Shown: in pieces, positions 1 to 5,199 of the stretch | How the letters are laid out: every line of letters begins with the position of its first letter | Numbering within the stretch: the stretch's first letter is position 1 | Notes under the pieces: generated by a model | The model's input: the letters and a program-made list of their open reading frames with translations, nothing else | Told to the model about the DNA's origin: nothing | Databases searched by the model: none | Position numbers and translations under genes: made by a program | Assembly (NCBI GenBank): GCA_002388885.1 | Contig: DGNI01000052.1 | Coordinates: 23,293-28,491 of the forward strand | DNA: 5,199 nt | Direction of reading: 5' to 3' | Origin: Parvularculaceae bacterium UBA4496 | GTDB taxonomy: Bacteria > Pseudomonadota > Alphaproteobacteria > Caulobacterales > Parvularculaceae

Positions 1-193
1 CTTGCGCCTGGATCGGCTGAACACGAACACGTTGAGGCGCCGCCGGTGTCGCGCGCGTCGGTTGCGCTTGAACCCTTTGGGGCTGCGCTTGCACGCGTTG
101 TGGCGCGGCGTTTGTACGAGTTTGCGCAAACGCGGTTTGAGTTAGCGGCGTTGCTAGCGCCGCAAGGCATATAAGCAGGCTACTCCGTTTCAT
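1..193 (-). CDS. Exported repeat-containing protein of unknown function, N-terminal part
   Basis: I do not recognise this protein. The start ATG (193-191) follows a strong GAGGAG ribosome binding site (complement of 201-206) at 7 bases. The first 64 codons are open and run off the left edge. Residues 1-23 form a classic Sec signal peptide: basic MKR, a hydrophobic stretch over about residues 5-14, and an AFA|Q cleavage motif after residue 23. The mature part is rich in Gln, Pro, Ala, Arg and Val, and carries PQRVQAQ twice in tandem (31-37 and 38-44) and PQRVRVQ once (53-59). The two perfect copies use different synonymous codons at 4 of 7 positions. This resembles a disordered linker ahead of a folded envelope domain, but that domain is outside the window. 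The Cys at residue 9 is not in a lipobox. An open plus-strand frame covers the same bases (1-174), but the signal peptide and ribosome binding site favour the minus strand. Confidence 0.72.
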   Translation of the reverse strand, partial: MKRSSLLICLAALATPLTQTAFAQTRTNAAPQRVQAQPQRVQAQPTRATPAAPQRVRVQPIQAQ

Positions 194-200
194 GACTTCT

Positions 201-206
201 CTCCTC
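201..206 (-). promoter_or_regulatory. Ribosome binding site of the exported-protein gene
   Basis: The minus strand reads GAGGAG here, 7 bases before the ATG at 193. This is a near-ideal Shine-Dalgarno sequence and is the main reason for fixing the start there. Just upstream in the leader, a short GGGG-ACAG-CCCC stem (complement of 214-225) could form; whether it affects translation is unknown. Confidence 0.7.
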
Positions 207-272
207 GATGGGCGGGGCTGTCCCCCGGTTGCTTTACTTTCCCAGCCGATGAGGAGAATGCGCCCGTCCCAG

Positions 273-296
273 CAATAAAACTGTGACGGGCGTCAC
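273..296 (-). terminator. Possible short intrinsic terminator of glcB
   Basis: Read on the minus strand downstream of the malate synthase stop, RNA would form GUGAC-GCCC-GUCAC (a 5-bp stem with a tetraloop, nominally extensible to 6 bp) followed directly by AGUUUUAUU. That is the order of a rho-independent terminator, about 54 bases after the stop codon. The stem is short and the U tract is interrupted, so termination would probably be inefficient. The dyad also fits a CRP-like operator. Confidence 0.42.
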
Positions 297-297
297 T
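282..297 (-). promoter_or_regulatory. CRP/FNR-family-like operator candidate
   Basis: The plus strand reads TGTGACGGGCGTCACT. This matches the E. coli CRP consensus TGTGA-N6-TCACA at 9 of 10 defined positions and contains a perfect GTGACG-GG-CGTCAC dyad. It lies between glcB and the exported-protein gene, centred about 96 bases before the latter's start codon. A weak -10-like CATTCT (complement of 255-260) would place the site near -41.5, the usual position for class II activation, but that hexamer matches the consensus poorly. Which regulator might bind is unknown. The same bases also read as a terminator stem, so the operator reading is only one of two. Confidence 0.35.
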
Positions 298-349
298 ACG
301 GTTAGCGACTTGTTAATTAAGGCGAAATTGGGCCGAACGGCGCCGGAAT

Positions 350-2512
350 TCAGCCGCGTGCAAGCGCCTTCGCCTCGCGCCGGCGCTGATGGAGAATAAA
401 TTCCGTGTACCCATTGGGCTGCGAAGCGCCGTCGAACACGAGATCGCAGGCCGCCTTGAACGCAACGCCGTCAAACCCGGGAGCCATCGGCGTATATGCC
501 GGATCGCCAGCGTTCTGACGATCCACAACTTCGGCCATGCGTTTCAAGGTTTCCATGACTTCTTCACGCGTCGTCACCCCATGGCGAATCCAGTTGGCGA
601 TGTGCTGAGAAGAAATGCGCAATGTCGCGCGGTCTTCCATCAGGCCAACGTCGTGAATGTCCGGCACTTTTGAACAGCCGACGCCCTGATCAATCCAGCG
701 CACGACGTAACCAAGAATACCCTGCGCATTGTTTTCAAGCTCTTGCCTGATTTCATCGGGACTGAAGTTTTTGCCTTTCGCCAGAGGCGGTGTCAGCAAG
801 CGGTCAAGATCGCCGGTTCCCTTGCCAGTCAATTCTCTCTGGCGCGCAAACACATCCACTTCATGATAGTGCATTGCGTGAAGCGTTGCGGCTGTTGGCG
901 AGGGCGTCCATGCGGTTGTGGCGCCCGACTTGGGATGTCCAATTTTTTGCTCCAGCATATCAGCCATGCGGTCCGGGGCGGCCCACATGCCCTTGCCGAT
1001 CTGCGCTTTGCCTGAAAGCCCGCAGTCGAGACCGATGCCGACGTTTCGCGCCTCATAAGAGGATATCCAGCCTTCGTTCTTGATATCGTTTTTACGCAGT
1101 ACTGGCCCCGCCTCCATAGCAGTGTGGATTTCATCGCCTGTACGATCGAGAAAGCCTGTGTTGATGAACACGACGCGTTCACGGGCGGCATGAATACACG
1201 CGGCGAGATTCGCGGACGTTCGCCGCTCCTCATCCATGATACCGACTTTCAGCGTATTTTTTTCAAGGCCAAGCAGCTTTTCCACGCTTTCGAAAAGCTC
1301 GACTGTAAACGCGACCTCCTCTGGCCCATGCATCTTCGGCTTCACGATATAAACGGAACCAGCACGGCTGTTCTTAATGGCGCCGTCCGCATTCAAATCA
1401 TGCATGGCGATCAGCGATGTCACCGCTGTGTCCAGAAACCCTTCGGGAATTTCATCACCGTTCGGATCGAGCACCGCATCCGTATACATATGGTGTCCGA
1501 CATTGCGCACCAGCATCAAGGCGCGTCCGGGCAATCGCAATGCCCCGCCATCCGGCGTTTTATATTCGCGGTCCGGCTCAAGGCTGCGTTCGAGCGTCTT
1601 ACCGCTTTTCGGGAAGCTCGCCTTGAGATCACCTTTCATAAGGCCAAGCCAGTTGCGGTAGACAAGCGTCTTGTCTTCTGCGTCCACGGCAGCCACCGAA
1701 TCTTCACAGTCAACAATAGTGCTCACAGCCGCTTCAACGACCACGTCAGCAACGCCCGCGTCGTCGGTTTTCCCAATGGCGTGTTCCCTGTCGATCAGAA
1801 TTTCCACATGGAGACCATTGTTTTTCAAAAGCACGGCCTCCGGTGCGTTTTCGCTTCCCCGGTAGCCAGCAAATTTTTGCGGCTCAGCCAACGCCGTGTC
1901 GCCGGACTTTGTTGTTACGAGGAGCGCGCCGTCCCGAACCTGATATCCGGTTGCATCTGCATGAGAACCTTCAGCTAGCGGTGCGGCAAGATCGAGAAAA
2001 GCGCGTGCGCGCGCAATGACCTTCTCACCGCGTACGGGGTTATACCCGCCGGCGCGCTCTGCGCCGTTTTCTTCAGATATCGCGTCCGTTCCATAAAGCG
2101 CGTCATAAAGACTGCCCCAGCGGGCGTTGGCGGCGTTCAACGCATAACGCGCATTCGACGCAGGCACGACCAGTTGCGCGCCGGCTGTTTCGGAAAATTC
2201 CGGATCAACGTTCTCAGTAGAAATCGAAAAGGCCGCAGGCTCGTCAACGAGGTATCCGATTTCCCGCAAAAACGCTTCATGCTCGGCGACGTCGAAAGGC
2301 CTATCGGCGTGATCCCGGTGCCAGGCATCGAGTTTCAGCTGTAAGGCGTCGCGTTTTTTTAACAGCGCATCATTCTTAGGCCCAAGCTCTGCGACAATTT
2401 TGGCAAACCCTTTCCAGAAATCATCTGGCTTCACGCCTGTGCCCGGCGCGGCCTCTTTCTCGATGAAGTCCGCCAATTCTTCAGAAACGTTCAGGCCGGA
2501 ATGTTCAATCAT
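350..2512 (-). CDS. glcB: Malate synthase G
   Basis: This enzyme condenses glyoxylate with acetyl-CoA and water to give malate and CoA, in the cytoplasm, in glyoxylate/glycolate use. The 720 residues compare with 723 in E. coli GlcB, so the gene is complete. Long stretches match the class G enzyme as I recall it, including GIMDEERRT (424-432), [12 protein letters not shown] (450-461), [10 protein letters not shown] (501-510) and CSKVPDIH (613-620). Catalytic equivalents are present: Arg336, the magnesium ligands Glu428 and Asp456, the active-site Cys613 and the general base Asp627. The order is an N-terminal helical part, a TIM barrel with an inserted alpha/beta domain, and a C-terminal plug from about 585. 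I chose the ATG at 2512 because MIEH fits the family's N-terminus; a frame extension to 2596 adds 28 residues with no family resemblance. The Shine-Dalgarno is weak (purine-rich AGCGGA, 8 bases ahead). No isocitrate lyase or glycolate oxidase gene is in view. Confidence 0.97.
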   Translation of the reverse strand: MIEHSGLNVSEELADFIEKEAAPGTGVKPDDFWKGFAKIVAELGPKNDALLKKRDALQLKLDAWHRDHADRPFDVAEHEAFLREIGYLVDEPAAFSISTENVDPEFSETAGAQLVVPASNARYALNAANARWGSLYDALYGTDAISEENGAERAGGYNPVRGEKVIARARAFLDLAAPLAEGSHADATGYQVRDGALLVTTKSGDTALAEPQKFAGYRGSENAPEAVLLKNNGLHVEILIDREHAIGKTDDAGVADVVVEAAVSTIVDCEDSVAAVDAEDKTLVYRNWLGLMKGDLKASFPKSGKTLERSLEPDREYKTPDGGALRLPGRALMLVRNVGHHMYTDAVLDPNGDEIPEGFLDTAVTSLIAMHDLNADGAIKNSRAGSVYIVKPKMHGPEEVAFTVELFESVEKLLGLEKNTLKVGIMDEERRTSANLAACIHAARERVVFINTGFLDRTGDEIHTAMEAGPVLRKNDIKNEGWISSYEARNVGIGLDCGLSGKAQIGKGMWAAPDRMADMLEQKIGHPKSGATTAWTPSPTAATLHAMHYHEVDVFARQRELTGKGTGDLDRLLTPPLAKGKNFSPDEIRQELENNAQGILGYVVRWIDQGVGCSKVPDIHDVGLMEDRATLRISSQHIANWIRHGVTTREEVMETLKRMAEVVDRQNAGDPAYTPMAPGFDGVAFKAACDLVFDGASQPNGYTEFILHQRRREAKALARG

Positions 2513-2561
2513 TGTTTTCGTCCGCTCTTTCGTTAGCGATGAGACAGGTCCACGGGGGCGT

Positions 2562-2589
2562 CTTATGCACGCAATCGCCCGGGCAACAA
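2562..2589 (-). promoter_or_regulatory. Weak candidate promoter for glcB
   Basis: The minus strand has TTGTTG (complement of 2584-2589), a 16-base spacer and CATAAG (complement of 2562-2567), giving a leader of roughly 40-45 bases before the glcB ATG. The -35 matches the sigma70 consensus at 3 of 6 positions and the -10 at 4 of 6. It is the best pair I found in the right orientation, but it is not strong evidence. An activator may be needed, or the true promoter may be another one. Confidence 0.22.
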
Positions 2590-2624
2590 CAGTCATCGCT
2601 GCAGATGCGAACGGTGGGGCTCCT

Positions 2625-2654
2625 TTGACAACCGGCTCCTTAGCAGTATGTAAT
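2625..2654 (+). promoter_or_regulatory. Sigma70-type promoter for modABC
   Basis: A perfect -35 hexamer TTGACA (2625-2630) is followed after 18 bases by TGTAAT (2649-2654), which matches the -10 consensus at 5 of 6 positions. Transcription would start near 2661, leaving a leader of about 25 bases before the modA start. A palindrome ATCGCGAT (2653-2660) sits on the -10 edge and the start point. No ModE-type box (TATATA arms ending in ATCG/CGAT-like sequence) is recognisable in 2513-2685. Confidence 0.55.
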
Positions 2655-2685
2655 CGCGATCAGCAGCGGACCCTCGAGTTTTTTC

Positions 2686-3474
2686 TTGAAGTTTCAAATA
2701 CTTAAAATAGCCAAACAAAGAGCGGTGAATGCTCTGGCGATAGTGATTCCGGCAATTTTTTTTCCTGTCGCGGCTTGCGCAGAAGAAGCGATCATCGCGC
2801 TTGCCGCCAATTTTAAGGATACAGCCGACAAGCTCGAAGCCGACTTTGAAAGCCGTACAGGGCATGACATTATTCTTACGGCGGGCTCTACGGGCAAACT
2901 ATATGCCCAGATCGTAAATGGCGCGCCATTTGATATTTTTCTTGCAGCAGATCAGGTACGCCCGCGCCTGCTGGAAGAACGAAACAAAATTGTTCAAGGA
3001 TCACGCTTTACTTTCGCGACCGGACGGCTTGTTCTCTGGAGTTCCGATGCGTCACGCTTAAACAACACGAATGGCGCAGTTATCCTAAGCGACGGCGATT
3101 TCAGACGCCTCGCTATCGCCAACCCGGATCTCGCGCCTTATGGCGCCGCAGCCAGAGAGGTAATGCAAAATCTTGGAACTTGGGAGGTGCTGCAATCCAA
3201 AATTGTCATGGGCGAAAACATTTCCCAGGGTTTCACCTTTGTCGCCACCGGCAATGCAGAATTAGGTTTTGTCGCGCTATCAAGTGTTTTGGCGAATGAC
3301 GAGTACAGCGGCTCATACTGGGAGCCGCCACCTGTACTTTACACGCCCATCAAGCAAGACGCCGTTTGGTTAAAGCGCGCTGAGAACAACAAGGCTGCAC
3401 AAGACTTTCTGGCGTACCTTAAAAGCGACGACGCACGCGCTATCATCGCCGATCTTGGCTACAGGATTGAGTGA
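2686..3474 (+). CDS. modA: Molybdate ABC transporter, periplasmic binding protein
   Basis: This is the capture subunit of the molybdate (possibly also tungstate) importer. The 262 residues are typical of ModA. Residues 1-32 look like a signal sequence with a basic n-region (K2, K7, K10, R12) and a hydrophobic core of about 17-30. Cleavage could be by signal peptidase I after ACA (32), or by signal peptidase II before Cys31, because VAAC (28-31) fits a lipobox. Stretches such as YAQIVNGAPFDIF (73-85) and GSRFTFATGRLVLWS (105-119) resemble Azotobacter vinelandii periplasmic ModA more than the E. coli protein. Likely oxyanion contacts by that comparison are Ala41-Asn42, Ser68, Tyr152 and Ile179. 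The start is TTG at 2686: it is the only start keeping the basic n-region, since the frame is closed at 2641 and offers no ATG or GTG before 2725. The Shine-Dalgarno is poor. It is followed by modB with a 4-base overlap. Confidence 0.93.
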   Translation: MKFQILKIAKQRAVNALAIVIPAIFFPVAACAEEAIIALAANFKDTADKLEADFESRTGHDIILTAGSTGKLYAQIVNGAPFDIFLAADQVRPRLLEERNKIVQGSRFTFATGRLVLWSSDASRLNNTNGAVILSDGDFRRLAIANPDLAPYGAAAREVMQNLGTWEVLQSKIVMGENISQGFTFVATGNAELGFVALSSVLANDEYSGSYWEPPPVLYTPIKQDAVWLKRAENNKAAQDFLAYLKSDDARAIIADLGYRIE

Positions 3475-4148
3475 CCATGCCTGATCTTGGCCCCCTTTGG
3501 CTGACGCTTGCGCTGGCGCTGGTTACGACGCTTGTCCTGCTAGTTATCGGGACGCCTCTCGCCTGGTGGCTGTCACGAACAAAGTCTCCAGTCAAACCCT
3601 GGCTCGAAGCCTTCACTGCTTTACCGCTGGTGTTGCCGCCGACCGTGATCGGGTTTTATCTTTTGATTGCGCTCAATCCGAACGCGCCCATTGGCGCATT
3701 CTGGGTTTCGCTTACCGGCGACACGCTCACTTTTTCATTCGCCGGACTTGTCGTCGCTTCGATCTTCTATTCGCTTCCCTTCATGGCGCAGCCATTACAG
3801 AGCGCATTCGAAGCAGTCGGACGGGCGCCCATGGAAGCAGCAGCGAGCCTGCGCGCAAAACCGCTGGACGCATTTTTCTCAGTCGCCGTACCCATGTCGG
3901 CGCGGGGATTTCTAACCGCCTGTGTGCTGACATTCACACACACAATCGGCGAATTCGGCGTCGTTTTGATGGTTGGCGGTAATATTCCCGGCCGCACAAA
4001 GGTCATCTCCATCGCCATTTACGAACATGTAGAGACTCTACGCTACGCCGAAGCGCATATTCTTTCCGCAGGTCTGCTCGTTTTTTCTTTCGTCGTTCTC
4101 CTGTTCGTCTATGCGGCCAATAAACGGTATCCCGTCCATGTCGGCTGA
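3471..4148 (+). CDS. modB: Molybdate ABC transporter, permease subunit
   Basis: This inner-membrane channel subunit works as a homodimer with ModC and accepts molybdate from ModA. The 225 residues show about five membrane segments, near 10-34, 46-69, 88-108, 147-168 and 196-217. Family marks include ALPLVLPPTVIGFYLL (50-65) and FTHTIGEFGVVLMVGGNIPG (155-174). The EAA coupling loop, which contacts the ATPase, is at 122-142 (EAAASLRAKPLDAFF and onwards to Pro141). Position 128 is Arg where this loop normally has Gly; one base (CGC for GGC) makes the difference. The GTG at 3471 overlaps the modA stop as GTGA, and an ATG two codons later (3477) is an equally possible start; AGGA at 3463-3466 could serve either. 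It overlaps modC by 11 bases. Confidence 0.95.
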   Translation: MTMPDLGPLWLTLALALVTTLVLLVIGTPLAWWLSRTKSPVKPWLEAFTALPLVLPPTVIGFYLLIALNPNAPIGAFWVSLTGDTLTFSFAGLVVASIFYSLPFMAQPLQSAFEAVGRAPMEAAASLRAKPLDAFFSVAVPMSARGFLTACVLTFTHTIGEFGVVLMVGGNIPGRTKVISIAIYEHVETLRYAEAHILSAGLLVFSFVVLLFVYAANKRYPVHVG

Positions 4149-5199
4149 AACCCTTTCCCTCAATATCGAAAAAAAGCTTTCGGTTTTCACGATTGAAGTA
4201 TCGCAAATCCTGACGCTTGAGGGCACGACGGCTATTTTCGGGCCCAGCGGCGCCGGAAAGACGACGCTCATGCGTCTTATCGCCGGATTTGAGCCTCCCG
4301 ACACCGGACGCATCGCCTTGGGAAAGGATGTCTGGTTCGACGCGAACGCAAAAATCAGCATGCCGCCGCACGCACGCCCAGCCGGTTACATGTTTCAGGA
4401 TACGCGGCTCTTTCCGCATCTAAGCGTGATTGGCAATCTCGACTTCGCTGATAAACGTAGCGCTGGTTATGAATCAAAATATACTCTTAACGATATAGCA
4501 GAAGCGTTTGCGATTACTTCACTGTTAGATCGGCGTATCGAAACGCTTTCAGGCGGGGAACGTCAACGCGTCGCCCTCGCCCGTACGCTCTTGGCCCGGC
4601 CAAAACTGTTGCTGCTCGACGAGCCTCTGGCAGCGCTTGATCGTCAGCGAAAGAACGACATTCTGCCGTACCTTAAAAACCTGCCATCCCGGTTCGGCGT
4701 GCCGACAATTTTCATCAGTCATGATATCGAAGAAGTGAGCCAGCTTGCCGATCACGTGCTGGTGATGATGGCGGGGCGTGTGCAAGCTTACGGCCCTGCC
4801 CCGCGCGTGATCAGCAATCTTGATCTCGAACCGCTGACAGGCAGACACGAAGCTTCGACCCTTCTGGAAGGTAAAGTCGCTGAACATGACCAAAGGTTGC
4901 ACCTGACCCACATCGCCGTGGGTGATGCGTCGCTGGCGTTGCCATTGATTGAAGCGCTCGCGACCGGATCGGCGCAGCGTCTGCGCATTCGCGCCCAGGA
5001 CGTCGCCATCGCAACGTCGGAGCCCCATGACATCAGCATTCGCAATGTCATTCCAGGAAAAATTTCGGATATAAAGTCCGACGCACAATCTGCCTACGCC
5101 GAAGCGATCATTGATATCGGTCACGCACAGTTGCGAGCGCAAATCACGCGCGCTGCGCTTGAAGCGCTGAAACTTGAAAAAGGCGTCAATATTTTCGCA
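4138..5199 (+). CDS. modC: Molybdate ABC transporter, ATP-binding subunit (3' end missing)
   Basis: This cytoplasmic ATPase powers the ModB channel. The first 354 codons are present, and the frame is still open at the right edge. ABC motifs are complete: Walker A GPSGAGKTT (35-43, Lys41), the Q-loop Gln87 in MFQDTRLFPHLSV, the signature LSGGERQRVALAR (137-149), Walker B LLLLDEP (157-163, catalytic Glu162), the D-loop ALD (166-168) and the switch His195 in FISHD. Residues from about 295 form the Mop/TOBE domain (NVIPGKISDI at 303-312), which in ModC binds oxyanion and marks it as a molybdate rather than a sulfate or sugar transporter. By comparison with usual ModC lengths, perhaps 10-20 residues are missing. 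The ATG at 4138 lies inside modB and lacks a clear Shine-Dalgarno, suggesting translational coupling. An in-frame ATG at 4111 would add nine residues and is less likely. Confidence 0.95.
   Translation, partial: MSAETLSLNIEKKLSVFTIEVSQILTLEGTTAIFGPSGAGKTTLMRLIAGFEPPDTGRIALGKDVWFDANAKISMPPHARPAGYMFQDTRLFPHLSVIGNLDFADKRSAGYESKYTLNDIAEAFAITSLLDRRIETLSGGERQRVALARTLLARPKLLLLDEPLAALDRQRKNDILPYLKNLPSRFGVPTIFISHDIEEVSQLADHVLVMMAGRVQAYGPAPRVISNLDLEPLTGRHEASTLLEGKVAEHDQRLHLTHIAVGDASLALPLIEALATGSAQRLRIRAQDVAIATSEPHDISIRNVIPGKISDIKSDAQSAYAEAIIDIGHAQLRAQITRAALEALKLEKGVNIFA

Noticed and set aside
1..174. Open plus-strand frame ending at TAA 172-174, possibly the C-terminus of a protein
   Set aside because: The Ala/Arg/Leu-rich translation is not implausible, but the opposite strand has a strong Shine-Dalgarno, an ATG and a textbook signal peptide over the same bases. 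It is retained only as the alternative.
313..320. TTAATTAA palindrome downstream of glcB
   Set aside because: An AT-only 8-base palindrome in a short spacer with no flanking repeat; no integration or operator signal supports it.
1124..1978. Open plus-strand frame of 284 codons
   Set aside because: It lies wholly antisense to the conserved malate synthase G coding sequence, and its translation (rich in His, Arg, Cys and Phe) resembles no family. It is a shadow of glcB.
2535..2600. Inverted repeat AGCGATGA (2535-2542) and TCATCGCT (2593-2600) in the divergent spacer
   Set aside because: An 8-base pair of arms 50 bases apart is not far from chance expectation in a 173-base spacer, and neither arm is placed consistently relative to a promoter.
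2593..2865. Minus-strand frame of 90 codons across the intergenic region and the start of modA
   Set aside because: It overlaps the modA signal-peptide region antisense and its translation shows no family pattern; no convincing ribosome binding site was seen.
4549..5142. Minus-strand frame of 197 codons
   Set aside because: It is antisense to modC, whose ABC motifs are complete and in order on the plus strand.
350..5199. Functional linkage between glcB and modABC
   Set aside because: They are divergent with separate promoters, and malate synthase needs magnesium, not molybdenum. Adjacency alone does not support a shared pathway.

Overview
The window looks like chromosomal DNA of an alphaproteobacterium: moderately GC-rich, with close-packed genes, a class G malate synthase and an overlapping modABC cluster. 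A more exact placement (for example among the Parvularculales or Hyphomonadales) would be a guess. Nothing suggests a phage, plasmid, transposon, CRISPR array or defence locus.

Layout from left to right. Positions 1-193 (minus strand) hold the first 64 codons of an unrecognised exported protein, with a clear signal peptide and a PQRVQAQ repeat; the rest lies beyond the left edge. Positions 194-349 are non-coding and contain a perfect dyad that reads either as a CRP-like operator for the exported-protein gene or as a short intrinsic terminator for the gene upstream of it. Positions 350-2512 (minus strand) are glcB, a complete malate synthase G of 720 residues with all recognisable catalytic residues. 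Positions 2513-2685 are a divergent intergenic region with a good sigma70-type promoter facing right. Positions 2686-5199 (plus strand) are modA, modB and modC, a molybdate ABC importer: a periplasmic binding protein, a permease and an ATPase. ModC is cut by the right edge within its C-terminal Mop/TOBE domain.

The three mod genes overlap by 4 and 11 bases and must be one transcription unit. ModA captures the oxyanion in the periplasm, ModB forms the membrane channel and ModC drives transport with ATP. Malate synthase condenses glyoxylate with acetyl-CoA and has no evident functional link to molybdate uptake; the two units are divergent neighbours.

I found no convincing new system. The points most worth a second look are the dual-reading dyad at 282-297, the repeat-bearing exported protein, the Azotobacter-like ligand set and possible lipobox of ModA, an arginine at the usual EAA-loop glycine of ModB, and the lack of a recognisable ModE box upstream of modA.
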